A stretch of 64,000 nt of DNA from Pseudoips prasinana (GCA_951640165.1 OX621265.1:15451001-15515000); one strand, 5' to 3'; numbered from the stretch's first letter, positions 49,505 to 59,492 are shown. Notes: generated by a model from the letters alone, not told the origin. Made by a program: numbers and translations.

Positions 49505-50060
49505 TATAAAAAAAAATTAAGCATATAAATTTTAATTAAATAATATTATTTTTATGTATACGTTTCATTTGACTTAAATAGGCATAGAAGAACATATTTC
49601 GAAGTTACCTGAATGTATTAAAGGTCGTAGGGACCCGGAGCAGGTAGCAAAACGCGGAGAGGGGAGTGGCAGCGGCAGCTGCAATGTACAACGAAACGAA
49701 ATTTTTCTAAATAGTTCAGTTATAAATGACACGTGTCCTGTACATGTTGTGTATATTTAACAGTGAAAATTGTGCATGTTATGTATTTTGACAGTGAAAA
49801 TTGTGCGATTATACGAACATTTTTGGCTATATTTATGTCGGAAGTTTCATTGCAGACGGTTTATTCCTATTCAACTTTTACATAAGACTTTTTATTTCAT
49901 CGCTTGGTAAGTAATTTGATTAAAAATCTGCAGTTTGTTATTAAATGATCAATTAAATAATAGATAAATAGATGAATGAAGGTCAATTCAAATAAAAAAA
50001 ATTATAATAAATAAAACGCAATAAATTAATGGAGTATTTAATTCTTTCTGTTTCAGTTTT
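49505..50060 (+). promoter_or_regulatory. Leader of the CXC-family gene
   Basis: AT-rich with a GC-rich patch (AGAGGGGAGTGGCAGCGGCA at 49.66 kb) and a repeated TGACAGTGAAAATTGTGC. AG|TTTTTTAATAATGG precedes the ATG at 50067, so a splice acceptor after TTCTGTTTCAG is possible. No TATA box assigned. Confidence 0.35.
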
Positions 50061-50066
50061 TTAATA

Positions 50067-50816
50067 ATGGATAAACCAAGAACCAGTAGCATGAATGATG
50101 AGCACAGCTGCATAATATGTGAAAAATTGGGTTCATCCTCCAAAACCAATGCAGAATTGGGTGATATTATAAAAATAAGTAGAGGAGTAACCTCGTTGAG
50201 AGCTGCTTCAAGCGAACGACATGATGGATTGTTACCTCACTTACAAACTGAATTTGTTTATGCTCATTCAATTTGCCGACAAAAATATATTAATAAAAAA
50301 TATATTAAAATGTCTCAGAAGAAGCCAACTGAAACCTCATTTTCACCTCTAAAAAAGAAGCTTCGCTGTAGCACAGTTTTATCTAGCTTCGATTGGGAAA
50401 AAAATTGTTTCCTGTGTGGGCAAGAAGCTGATGAAGAAAAACAAGCAAAATTCAATAAAAATCGCCGAAGACACATTTCTTACATCAATACTCCAACTTT
50501 AAATGACACTTCTGTGAATTTTATAGCTGTACAGAAAGATGATTATTATCGAGAAATCCATAAAAGAATTTCTGGTATTGTAGATTTACAAGCACTTCAA
50601 GCAAAATATCATGCAGATTGTTATAAATTGCTTAGGAATTCCATTCAAATGGATAAAACCGAAAAGAAAGTCAGTCCGAGAATTTTGATGATAGATGCAG
50701 CAATGGAGCAAGTATACAAGTATATAGAAGAAAATGATGACTGCCAATTTACAATGCAAGAGTTGAAAAATATCATTACTACGGAGTATATCCCGGATGA
50801 ATTCGAAAACGACTAA
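50067..50816 (+). CDS. N-terminal part of a repetitive CXC-family protein
   Basis: 249 residues. Residues 15-18 CIIC and a downstream HSICRQKY look like a first zinc-binding pair; CFLCGQ near residue 117 and LQALQAKYHADCYKLLRN near 185 form a second CxxC…HxxxC unit. From memory, large repeated arthropod/cnidarian proteins have an N-terminal 'CFFC…AKYHxxCLxxLYN' module, a central 'GCDTTS' region and a C-terminal CXC motif. Only the first part is intact here: the frame breaks near 50800 and the centre is gone. No nuclease or polymerase motif is visible; function unknown. Confidence 0.6.
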   Translation: MDKPRTSSMNDEHSCIICEKLGSSSKTNAELGDIIKISRGVTSLRAASSERHDGLLPHLQTEFVYAHSICRQKYINKKYIKMSQKKPTETSFSPLKKKLRCSTVLSSFDWEKNCFLCGQEADEEKQAKFNKNRRRHISYINTPTLNDTSVNFIAVQKDDYYREIHKRISGIVDLQALQAKYHADCYKLLRNSIQMDKTEKKVSPRILMIDAAMEQVYKYIEENDDCQFTMQELKNIITTEYIPDEFEND

Positions 50817-51162
50817 TTGATCGATATCATGATGACATAGTTATATCAAGTAAATTTGGATCCAATACCATTATGTGTTTCAAAAACATCAACCATAATA
50901 TATTAACAGAAAATTGGTACAATCAAAAACATAATAATAAAAAAGAAGAGGAGTTTCATATATTAAAAGCGGCTAGCGAAATTATTAGGAGGGATGCCAA
51001 CCAACCACGGGACCAAGTGACAAAATGTTTGAAGATATTGATACTGCTTGTGGATGTCGGAAAAGTGGCTTATACTGTAGTGTAGCATGTCAACAGTGCA
51101 ACGACAACTGTTTAAATACTCAATCTATTATTCAAATAAATGAAGTCGAAGAAAATATTTAA
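50817..51162 (+). pseudogene. Frameshifted continuation and CXC C-terminus of the same gene
   Basis: In the shifted frame RLIDRYHDDIVISSKFGSNT, IMCFKNINHN, EEEFHILKAASEIIRRDA follow directly. After another junction near 51000, MFEDIDTACGCRKSGLYCSV and ACQQCNDNCLN end at TAA 51160-51162, with AATAAA at about 51189. The C-terminus matches the pseudogene at 9068-9527. The expected several hundred residues between are absent, so this is an internal-deletion derivative. Confidence 0.6.
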
Positions 51163-51508
51163 TATGTACCAAAATGTAAATTCTTCAAATAAAAAACATT
51201 TTTATTAATCATTTTCATTTTTTATTAAATTTTCCTTCATTTTCTTTTTTACCCCGATTACTGTCTGAATATACTGTTTTAATTAAGTAAACTATAATTT
51301 TTTTTTTAAATCAAGATCACAATTTTTTAATTGGGAAACTTTTTAATGTATATTAGTAGCTAAACATTGCATTTTAAATTTTTAAATTTCATTCACTCTA
51401 GCTCTAGTTCGAGGTTTTAAGGTTTTTAACGCCCCAGGCGCTCTGCTATTGGTCTATTTTATTTTATTTTATTTGAGACCACAAACAATTGCGTAATTTG
51501 CTTAATAC

Positions 51509-51740
51509 ATACATAGACTCACGCCTGTTTCCCAGAGGGGTCGGCAGAGACAACGGACTTCCATTTATCACGATCCTTGCATAACTCTTTCGCTTCGTTT
51601 ACTGACATAATATTCTTCATACATGCTCGCTGGTTTAGGGTACTTCTGACCTGACCTTTCTTAAGTAAGTCTCCAATTTGATCAGAGAATGTTCTACGAG
51701 GTCTTCCCCTTCCGGTTGTACCATTCACACAGGCCAGGTA
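51509..51740 (-). mobile_element. LINE family K, copy 4, 15-bp target duplication
   Basis: Encodes [20 protein letters not shown] (Val to Met change) … [20 protein letters not shown] and a (TATG)n tail. Direct repeat TAATTTGCTTAATAC at 51494-51508 and 51741-51755. Confidence 0.85.
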
Positions 51741-51888
51741 TAATTTGCTTAATACTAATACAGTATTTCTTAGAAAAGACTTAGTTAATCACACAACCAG
51801 CATCATTATCTACAACAGATGTCTAGCGGAAGCGTATTTAAGCAAGTAGATATTGAAGTCCTTCAAATCCTGAGTACCATAAAGTGAA

Positions 51889-52020
51889 TTTAAGATTTTT
51901 CTGGTAAGAAAATTTCTCAGTATCAGCTTCGAGTATGGGATTTGGTGGTACTAGTTCCTCGTTCACGTCTCGGAGGGTCCGCAAAGCCGTCGGTACCTGA
52001 CTTCTTTCCGGCCGCTATTC
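51889..52020 (+). mobile_element. SINE family D body, decayed
   Basis: TAAGAAAATTTCTCAGTATC, GGGATTTGGTGGTACTAG, CCGCAAAGCCGTCGGTACCT, TGACTTCTTTCCGGCCG. Confidence 0.55.
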
Positions 52021-52271
52021 CAAATTCAATCAGGCGGACGTTATTTTAGTTGAAATAAACTATAATAATTAAACTATAATACTATAAAAAATTAAAAGAT
52101 TAGATGTTTTGTCTCTTTGTAATAGATAAACTTAAAAACTAACGAGTTGATTTCCATATTCTTTCGCTTATATAAAGCTATATTATAAAAATATATCGTG
52201 AGGTATATTTATCACATGTGAAACTGAGGTTGGTCATTAGATTTGATTAAAATTAATTAATAATTATAAAT

Positions 52272-52603
52272 GGATGTAGTCACAAAGGTAGAAAAAGGTA
52301 TGTTGAGATGGTTTGGGCATTAAGAAAGGATAAATGAAAGAAGATTGACAAAACAAGTATACCTGGCCTATGTGAATGGGACAACCGGAAGGGGAAGACC
52401 TCGTAGAACATTCTCTGACCAAATCAGAGACGTTTTCAAGAAACGTCAGGTTTCTGTCGTGGCCTTTCTTGAGAACGTACCCTAAACCGACGAGCGAGAG
52501 ATGTATGACAGTAAAAGAGGCAAAAGAGGTGTGCAAAGATCGTGACAACTGGAAATCTGTTCTCTGCCTACCCCTCTGGGAAACAGGCGTGAGTCTATGT
52601 ATG
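52272..52603 (+). mobile_element. LINE family K, copy 5, with a local inversion
   Basis: VVTKVEKGMLRWFGH-stop, [20 protein letters not shown], then near 52431-52485 ACGTTTTCAAGAAA is followed by its near-inverse TTTCTTGAGAACGT, a snapback insertion. Ends VCKDRDNWKSV, stop, (TATG)n. Confidence 0.7.
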
Positions 52604-52733
52604 TAATAAGATAAAAAGTTTATAGTAAGTATTAAATTCACTGTTTTTAGTCTTTCTCATCATTTGTGTATACTGAGAACTACCCCAATCTGTTACTCCA
52701 TACTCCAATCCCTGCCTAGGTTGTCTGGAAGAG

Positions 52734-52748
52734 ATCACATTTAGTGAT
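52734..52748 (+). ncRNA. LINE 3' UTR stem-loop, covarying copy
   Basis: ATCAC-ATTTA-GTGAT: relative to ATCGC/GCGAT at 49.4 kb one G:C pair has become A:T on both sides. Confidence 0.55.
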
Positions 52749-52813
52749 AAGGCTGCCAATTGTACAATTTTGTGATGCATCCTTCTTTCTTGTATTTTAT
52801 CATACTTGGAGTA

Positions 52814-52948
52814 CAGACGCTAGCACATCCAACTACCCCAATCTGTCAAATTTCTTATATAGATTTTCAACGTTATCACATAAGTATAAGGTTCACTTTC
52901 AATTGGGTAAATTTGACAGATGGGGGTAGCTTGATGTGCTGGAGTCTG
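52814..52948. mobile_element. MITE alpha, copy 4
   Basis: CAGACGCTAGCACATCCAAC … GATGTGCTGGAGTCTG, flanked by TA, inserted in a LINE 3' UTR just before its AATAAA. Confidence 0.85.
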
Positions 52949-53092
52949 TACAATAAAGAGTTAAGTACTTTATAAATACTGTTTTTGAGCTTCCAGTAAA
53001 ATATGGCATCTAGTATTTTATTTATATTTTTTTGATCATATAATAATAAGTAATGGAATCAGGCGTTACTTTGCGGAAATCCATAACAATCA

Positions 53093-53364
53093 AAATACAA
53101 AATCAATATGTAGTGTTAATTCCGCTAATTGTCAGTTTAATCATGCCGGGATGCAATTTGCACCGCTCTCTCCCGCAAAAATGTGCACATGCAAGAAGGA
53201 CAATATAAAAAAGCAAATTACATGCGCCAGTACGATACCCAACACGTATTTCAGTCCTCCACGGACCATTCTCAAGGGCTGCTAACTCGTCGAGTGCAAA
53301 TTGCATCCCGGCATGATTAAACTGAAAATTAGCGGAATTAACACTACAGATTGATTTTGTATTT
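53093..53364. mobile_element. Palindromic MITE, ~70-bp arms
   Basis: AAATACAAAATCAAT, TGTAGTGTTAATTCCGCTAA, CAGTTTAATCATGCCGGGAT and GCAATTTGCAC are mirrored on the right. The ~130-bp centre includes CTCTCTCCCGCAAAAATGTG. Single copy in this window. Confidence 0.8.
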
Positions 53365-53901
53365 AGATTCATATAATAATAGGTATTTGAATGAACTCAG
53401 AACTTTATTATTGGCAGTTGAATAAGCTAGCTACCGCTAGACCAAAAAGGCCATATTTATATTAATTAATGTATAAATGGAGCCAGCAGTGGACGTCTTT
53501 CGGCTGATATGATGATGAATGTATAAATAAATGTATTTTATTTAAAAATCACATGAGCGGTCAAATAGTGTTGTCGGATCTTGTACGTATTATTACATAA
53601 GGAGTGAAATACCTCAGAGTGAAGAGTTAATTTCTTTGGTTGCGTAACCAAAATACGGGCAACCGAGACACTGACCCAGTGATATGGTTCTTAATTTTTT
53701 TTTATTTAGTAGTTTAGTAGTTTAGTGAAAAACTTGTATGTGTACTGCCATAGCCAAATGCTCTCACTGGTCGGTAAGTGATAGGCGAGGTCAAGCAACT
53801 AGGCCCGCAGTCATTCCATAGATTGGTGACCGGCAAAGTGGTTTAGTTTCTGAGCGTCTCCGTGCTTCTTAGGGCACGTTAAGCTGTATCTCCTGGTTGT
53901 A

Positions 53902-54036
53902 CAGACGCCAGCACATCAAGCTACCCCAATCTCTCAAATTTCCCCAATTGAAAGTGGACCTTATGCTTTTGTGATAAAGGTGAAAATCTATAAAAGAAAT
54001 TTTACAGATTGGGGTAACTGGGTGTGCTGGCGTCTG
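53902..54036. mobile_element. MITE alpha, copy 5
   Basis: CAGACGCCAGCACATCAAGC … GGGTGTGCTGGCGTCTG, TA on both sides. Confidence 0.85.
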
Positions 54037-54124
54037 TACCTATTAGGCACCAGTCGTTAACACGTTGATGGGCAGTACCGCCTGGGGCCGTCAAGATAGT
54101 CAAAAGTAATACGACAGTACTCCT

Positions 54125-54307
54125 GTGCCTCCAGCACGAGTTCCTGCAGTTTACTTACTCGATCACACGTACAGTTTCGTCCCATACATTGAGCACCAGA
54201 GTTTTAGTTCTTAATAGTTTCCGCGAGAGGCGCTGGTGCTCAATATATGGGAGGAAACTGTACGTGTGATCGAGTAAGTAAACGGCAGGAACTCGTGCTA
54301 GAGGCAC
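54125..54307. mobile_element. MITE beta, copy 2
   Basis: GTGCCTCCAGCACGAGTTCC … GGAACTCGTGCTAGAGGCAC, arms ~70 bp. Lies in the leader of the piggyBac remnant. Confidence 0.85.
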
Positions 54308-54530
54308 TGTACTGCGCAGCTGCGGTGCGCCGACAGGTCCTTACGCGTTTCGTGCGTAAGCATTTTTCCGAACGTAAATATATTGTTTGTTTTCAACATA
54401 ATGTTATTGTTTTATGAATACAAAATACTAAAACTAATATAGTTGTTTAGCGAAATAACTTATTTATGTAGCTATCATATATTTTGAATACTATTTAGTT
54501 GTGCTAACTTCTAAACATATATTTTTCCAG

Positions 54531-54665
54531 ATGGATTCGCGCGATCCGTATGATATAGAACACATTCGGCTCCAGAATCTATTCGACGCAGCTTCAACTT
54601 CTGATTCGAGTCACGACCCTTTTGAAGATGATGACGAATACGCACCTGAAGTCGATTATCATTAA
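54531..54665 (+). pseudogene. piggyBac transposase N-terminus, prematurely ended
   Basis: 44 codons, preceded by ATATTTTTCCAG (acceptor-like). MDSRDPYDIEHIRLQNLFDA then a Ser/Asp-rich stretch DPFEDDDEYAPEV is typical of the acidic N-terminus of piggyBac transposases. It stops at TAA and nothing of the DDD core follows, so it is an internal-deletion scar. Confidence 0.65.
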
Positions 54666-54849
54666 ATTATCAACCATCTGCCTTATGACGTTCGCGTCTA
54701 TATCCGTTCTGTCATATCATGTGTTATAATAATAACTGTGCTGTGACGCTACTCCTATGGGAAATGTATGAAAAACAGTACTGTCTCAGCACCCAACCTT
54801 TGAGAGAGTACTGTCCGTCAACGTGTTAAGCCAAGTCAGAGGCCATGTG

Positions 54850-55580
54850 AAACTGTAATTGACAACATTTCAAAACTGACAACTTCTTAAAACAAAAATA
54901 CCATTTCATTATTTTTGTATCCTGAGTTCAAATATATTTTTTTATATGATTTTATTTCTTCATTTCTCAGGAAAAAAATAATAACTAAAAAAGGTGTGAT
55001 GACGTCACTTATACGGCGGACGAGGTAGTTTCCTTTGCCTAAGCATTCCAATGTTTTAAACGAAAACATTAATGTCAAAGAAGACATTGTCAAATTAACA
55101 ATTGTCACTCACGGTTTTAAATTTCGTAACTTTCATGGTGATTTAATGAAACATGATAAGGATAATAACACAGGAAACGAATCTAATATTGACGATTTTA
55201 ATTTAATTAGAAATTGAAAACATTAAACACACGTAAACAAAATTAGGCGCCAACGAGTTTGACAAGACAGTGATTTTTTTTTTGACGGGTTACATTAAAG
55301 CAAAGATCGATGGCTATTCCACCGTATGTATGACGTCATTTGCCGTTTACGTCTTTTTAGAATACATCGAATTTCAAACTTGAAATTATGACTGAAAAGT
55401 TCATAATTTCGCAAAAAGGAAAAATATGGGTGCCCTAGTTTTGGATTTACTTTTAAATAACGCAATAATATATTTCAGTTAAAAATATGAAATGTTGTCA
55501 ATTGTGAATACTATAAGATCTTGTCTGTACTAAATATAAGGGACTGGGATTGGTAATTATAAAAAGCGCTGGTTCAGATG
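54850..55580. other. No gene recognised
   Basis: AT-rich. An opposing pair of short frames at 54887-55217 (e.g. HSNVLNENINVKEDIVKL) is not recognisable and has no repeat support. Confidence 0.3.
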
Positions 55581-55800
55581 TCCTACTAATATTATAAACG
55601 CGAAAGTTTGTAAGTATGGATGGATGGATGTTTGTTACTCATTCACGTAAAAACTACCGAATGGATTTAAATGAAACTTTACAATAATATAGCTTATAGG
55701 TACATCGGAATAACACATATGCTACAATTTATAGATAATGTGTTAATTGCCCAAAATATGACGATAAGTGCCAAGTAAGTAGGAAAAAAACTACCATCTG
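55581..55800 (+). mobile_element. Lep1-type Helitron, 5' part
   Basis: TCCTACTAATATTATAAACG, CGAAAGTTTGTAAGTATGGA, AATGGATTTAAATGAAACTT. No 3' hairpin/CTAG of its own before the next 5' end at 55845. Confidence 0.65.
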
Positions 55801-55844
55801 CGAGTTATTCCGGCGTGCACTGCCAAAACCGCTAGAGGTACACA

Positions 55845-55950
55845 TCCTACTAATATTATAAATGCGAAAGTTTGTGAGTGTAGATGTATAATTGTTACTC
55901 TTTTAAACCAAAACTACTTTAACGCGAGTGAAACCGCGGGGCATACCTAG
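55845..55950 (+). mobile_element. Minimal Helitron (106 bp)
   Basis: TCCTACTAATATTATAAATG to CGCGAGTGAAACCGCG-GGGCATAC-CTAG (55947-55950). Its 3' end is repeated at 56299-56334. Confidence 0.75.
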
Positions 55951-56379
55951 TGATATAATATTTTCTCTTCACGTAGCCAACTGACATAACAAAATCGTAT
56001 TTCAAAACAAACTGTCCAGAGCCTCTAGCACGAGTTCCTGCCGTTTACTTACTCGATCACACGTACAGTTTCGTCCCATACATTGAGCACCAGAGTTTTA
56101 GTTCTTAATAGTTTCCGCGAGAGGCGCTGGTGCTCAATATATGGGAGGAAACTGTACGTGTGATCGAGTAAGTAAACGGCAGGAACTCGTGCTAGAGGCA
56201 CTGTACTGCGCAGCTGCGGTGCGCCGACAGGTCCTTACGCGTTTCGTGCGTAAGCATTTTTCCGAACGTAAATATATTGTTTGTTTTCAACGTAATGTTA
56301 CTTTAACGCGAGTGAAACCGCGGGGCATACCTAGTGATATAATATTTTCTCTTCACGTAGCCAACTGACATAACAAAAT
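55915..56379. repeat. 81-bp direct repeats around a captured piggyBac/MITE fragment
   Basis: 55915-55995 and 56299-56379 are identical (TACTTTAACGCGAGTGAAAC … CTGACATAACAAAAT). Between them are 26 bp of new sequence, MITE beta (56021-56201) and a piggyBac leader piece (GTACTGCGCAGCTGCGGTGC … TTGTTTGTTTTCAACGTAAT) matching 54308-54406. Confidence 0.9.
56021..56201. mobile_element. MITE beta, copy 3
   Basis: Nearly identical to the copy at 54125-54307, same orientation, same downstream flank. Confidence 0.85.
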
Positions 56380-56580
56380 ACAAGTATCATAAAACGTCAA
56401 AATTAGCAAAAATATAAAAGAGTACCTACCACACCATCTTTTTGTTTTGTTTTTAAAATATATTTTATTGGCATAAAAATAGATACATGATTTGTATAAC
56501 AAACACGTCGATACAAACTAAATACAGTATAGAAACATTTTATCAGGCTTACAGAAGACATTCCTTAATAATAACATTAA

Positions 56581-56793
56581 TAATTTAATGTTGTGTTTCC
56601 GAGTGTGAGTAAGGTCGCCAGAGCTCATCGTGGTGGGGGGAAGGGTCAGCAACACTTGTTTGCTGACTCTTAAAGGCCGGCAACGCAACCGCGACTCCTC
56701 TGGTGTTGCGAGTGTCCATGGGCGGCGGTGATAACTTACCAGCAGGTGACCCACTTGCTCGTTTGTCGACCTCTGACATAAAAAAAAAAAAAA
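56581..56793 (+). mobile_element. BMC1/Jockey-like LINE 3' end with poly(A)
   Basis: GGGTCAGCAACACTTGTTTG, AAAGGCCGGCAACGCAACCG, GGTGTTGCGAGTGTCCATGG, GCGGCGGTGATAACTTACCA, then 23 A. This is the 3' end I associate with lepidopteran BMC1 LINEs and Bm1-type SINEs. The antisense frames here are shadows. Confidence 0.7.
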
Positions 56794-56959
56794 AAAAAAA
56801 AACCTCTAAAAGCTTAATAATATTATAATATTTGGCAAGATTGGATTACAATAATATAATTCAGTATAAACATCGCCTAAGATCTCACACCATCTTTTGA
56901 TCGAAATAAAGATGAATGAAATAAAGAATAACATGTAAGAGGCTTTTTTTTTTTCTTTT

Positions 56960-57200
56960 TTTTATTACGCAGGGGGAATGCCTGCGTATGCCACCAGCAA
57001 GTGTCTGCTAGTGGGTATGTAGGACTTGGACCGACTAAACCTACCTGCCGTGGACTTCTCTTGGCGCCTGATGGGGGAGTCTGCTCCGGTGCCCTCCTTT
57101 TGCGCCATGTCCCAGATGGTCGGGACACGTACCCTGGGAGGGCTCAGGATTGCCTTCTCATGTCAGAGACCTACTGGGTGGCTTGAACAACACTGACACT
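56960..57200. repeat. Dispersed repeat family F joined to the E-SINE tail
   Basis: CAGCAAGTGTCTGCTAGTGG, CCTGCCGTGGACTTCTCTTG, CGCCATGTCCCAGATGGTCG, then CTCATGTCAGAGACCTACTG and ACACTGACACTAGGGAA as in family E. Confidence 0.6.
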
Positions 57201-57299
57201 AGGGAACATCGATTATTCTAATTGCTTCAGTGAAATTTAATGTTATTGTTTATTATCTCACAATTTTTTGATTGTTATTGCATACATAACGCCCATCAC

Positions 57300-57868
57300 A
57301 AAAATAAAACGAAAACAAAAAGCAAAAGAAGACGAAAAAAGCAAGCCCGGAGTTTCTTTGTGGCTTTCTTCTCCGGGTCGTCCACCTAGGTAGCTAGAGA
57401 AAGCCGCAGGTTAGCTAGGGTAGGCTCCTCAGCGGCGAGGATCGCTTTGGCCCCTTAACGCGTCATCGGTGATCCCGTGCAACTGATAACACCCTCTCTT
57501 AGAATTCTGTCCTTTTGCTTCAGCGGCCCCCTGAGCTGTGGCCCGAACCCCAAAAGGGGAGCCTCGGGTATTAGTCGTTTAATTTAAGCTACTGGCTAAG
57601 AGCCTACTGCGCTAGCAAAATGCTCATTGCCTTCAATTCTTTAATTTTAATTTTGTACAACTAAATTTCAAAATAATAGATTAGTAACTTGTTATTTATT
57701 TTAGGATTTAAGAAAATATATCTGATAAAACAGACCGCACGGACGGACTAATTAATTTTTTGTAATTGTTATACTGCATTCGACTATGTTTATGTACTGC
57801 ATTGTGAGCTTCACAAGTACAAGTGTATGTTAATACCCAAGTGCTGAATAAATTTCATTAGTTTCATT
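57300..57868 (+). mobile_element. LINE 3' region family R, copy 7, longest
   Basis: AAAGAAGACGAAAAAAGCAA, GCCCGGAGTTTCTTTGTGGC, GCGGCCCCCTGAGCTGTGGC, GACAGACTAATT-type trailer, AAGTGCTGAATAAATTTCAT. Confidence 0.7.
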
Positions 57869-57987
57869 CATCTGCCCATACGATAAGTAATTTAAGATAT
57901 AATAGCGACAGAGGTTCTTTATATAATATATCAAAACTTCTCAAACCTATCATCATACACAAACTAGTTTTTCTCAAAAATAGTATT

Positions 57988-58115
57988 GACGGGCCTGTTG
58001 GCGTAGTTGGCAAATGCTTACTTTTCACGCCGGGGGTCGTGGGTTCGATTCCCATACAGGACAGATATTTGTGTGCATGAACATGTCTGTTTGTCCCGAG
58101 TCTGGTACCTAATTC
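57988..58115 (+). mobile_element. SINE family B head, copy 10
   Basis: GGGCCTGTTGGCGTAGTTGG (A box), GGGTTCGATTCCC (B box), ATTTGTGTGCATGAACATGT. Ends before the 3' domain. Confidence 0.8.
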
Positions 58116-58314
58116 TGATGGTTCAGAGTGACTTTCACGGGACATTAACTTATATCAAATACAAGTAAATCACGGACAAATGAATGATAAAATAAAACAA
58201 ACAAAAATTATTATCAATAAAGCAAAACAACATATTTTCTACTGCCTAAACAAATAAAATAATAAAAAAAACTGGCAAATCACGAGCAAGTATCAAAGTC
58301 GTACTAAACATGTT

Positions 58315-58836
58315 ATACAACATGTAACGTAATTAACGCACACCCTCAAACCCCCCCAATTAGAATATTATATTGTAATCATAATACATACACTGAATTT
58401 TTAATTAACATGTATATGCATTGTTATTTACTAAATTAGTTTCTCAGAATAAAGATTATTTTTCTTTATTTTGTGTTGAATCATGGAATTTAAAAGTCTT
58501 ATTACTTTGACTTACGGTCCATTTCAATTTGTTTTGACTGTACAGGATTAATATGACAAAAAATTCCGTAGTTTTAATTATTTTGGAATAAAATTCATCA
58601 TCATCATCATATCAGCCGAAAGACGTCCACTGCTGGACAAAGGGCTCCCCCAAAGATCTCCACAATTGCCGGTCTTGCGCTATTCGTATCCAGCAGTTTC
58701 CAGCGACCCGCACAAGATGAATGAGATCCATCAATAAAAATTACCTATACCTATTAAAAATTATATAAATCGATTCAGTAAACGATTCTGAACAAACTAT
58801 TTTCAGGATGTGCGTTAATTAAGTTACATGTTGTAT
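58315..58836. mobile_element. 376-bp TIR element T1, copy 2 (empty site for LINE K)
   Basis: ATACAACATGTAACGTAATT … AATTAAGTTACATGTTGTAT. The single 13-mer ATTTACTAAATTA at 58426-58438 is the unoccupied equivalent of 5699-5983. Carries its own insertion at 58595-58735. Confidence 0.8.
58595..58735 (-). mobile_element. RTE-like LINE 3' end inserted in T1 copy 2
   Basis: TCATCATCATCATATCAGCC, GACGTCCACTGCTGGACAAA, GCCGGTCTTGCGCTATTCGT, CAGCGACCCGCACAAGATGA. Minus strand matches the C-terminus at 21332-21610. Absent from T1 copy 1. Confidence 0.7.
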
Positions 58837-58838
58837 AT

Positions 58839-58965
58839 GTACACACGGCTACACATCAAGCTATAAATTTCCAGTATAAGCTGATCTCACGTTGTATAGA
58901 ATTTCTATACAATGAGAGGTCAGCTTATATTGGAAATGTGTAGCTTGATGTGTAGCCTTGTGTAC
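58839..58965. mobile_element. Palindromic MITE delta
   Basis: TGTACACACGGCTACACATC … GATGTGTAGCCTTGTGTACA, 46-bp arms and a self-complementary centre (TTGTATAGAATTTCTATACA). Abuts the end of T1. Confidence 0.8.
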
Positions 58966-59085
58966 ATGGCTTAAAATCTAGTTTTTAAATAGCTTTTCAT
59001 TGAGATAAATCATAATAATTCAGAAAGAAATATTAAAATAATGTCAATAGTATAATTTCTACAATAGTATACTTAATATCTAATA

Positions 59086-59318
59086 TCTAGGGACATTGTC
59101 ACACAGATCATCCTAGCCCCAAACTAAGCAAAGCTTGTACTATGGGTACCAGGCGACGGTATACATACTTATATAGATAGATAAATACATAGAAAACATC
59201 CATGACTCAGAAACAAATATTCGTGCTCATCACACAAATATTTGCACTTACCGGGATTCGAACCCAGGACCACCAGCTTCGTAGGCAGGAGCACTACCAA
59301 CTAGGCTACGGTGATCGT
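59086..59318 (-). mobile_element. SINE family A, copy 9
   Basis: A and B boxes intact; slight deletion in the middle repeat. 3' domain complete. Confidence 0.85.
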
Positions 59319-59492
59319 CCAAGAATTTCCAAATGTCCATAATTTTATTTTGCAAAAGAGTAAATGTCGAATGTTGTTATTAAATGACAATAAATAAATT
59401 AAAATAGATTAAATTTTCGCCCAAATTAGATTATTGTCACTTAGGAATCATTAATGGTATAATAACATTTGTTACGGTTGTGTGGCCGACGG

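Larger units (their letters stand above)
47535..51445 (+). mobile_element. TIR element with CXC-family gene and nested LINE
   Basis: GAGCGCCTGGGG … CCTCGAAC … AGTGAATGAA at 47535-47590 is repeated inverted at 51385-51445 (TTCATTCACT … GTTCGAGG … CCCCAGGCGCTC). Between them lie a CR1-like LINE (47.69-49.5 kb) and the frameshifted CXC-family gene (50.07-51.16 kb). Target duplication not identified. The TIR match was found by eye. Confidence 0.55.
52640..52965 (+). mobile_element. LINE 3' UTR with stem-loop, split by MITE alpha
   Basis: GGTTGTCTGGAAGAGATCAC and AGTGATAAGGCTGCCAATTG carry the stem-loop (52734-52748). TACAATAAAGAGTT after the MITE matches the end of the CR1-like LINE (TACAATAAAGTGTA). 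Confidence 0.65.
54057..54829 (+). mobile_element. piggyBac-like element, 765 bp, 5'-gene remnant
   Basis: TTAA at 54057-54060 and 54826-54829; TIRs CACGTTGATGGGCAGTAC and GTACTGTCCGTCAACGTG (two mismatches). Holds a nested MITE beta and a 44-codon transposase start (54531-54665). Inserted exactly at the TTAA of the E-SINE (CAGTCGTTAAG). Confidence 0.85.
53745..54848 (+). mobile_element. 5S-rRNA-like SINE family E, copy 2, hit twice
   Basis: GCTCTCACTGGTCGGTAAGT, AGGTCAAGCAACTAGGCCCG, AGTCATTCCATAGATTGGTG, GGGCACGTTAAGCTGTATC; then MITE alpha (53902-54036), TTAGGCACCAGTCG, a piggyBac at its TTAA, and the tail GCCAAGTCAGAGGCCATGTG. Confidence 0.75.

Noticed and set aside
50067..50816. Host zinc-finger gene
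   Set aside because: The frame breaks, the middle is missing, the C-terminus matches another repeat-borne copy at 9 kb, and inverted flanks surround it. A host origin cannot be fully excluded.
54887..55217. Short opposed frames as a small gene pair
   Set aside because: AT-rich low-complexity coding potential, no recognisable domain and no conservation evidence available.
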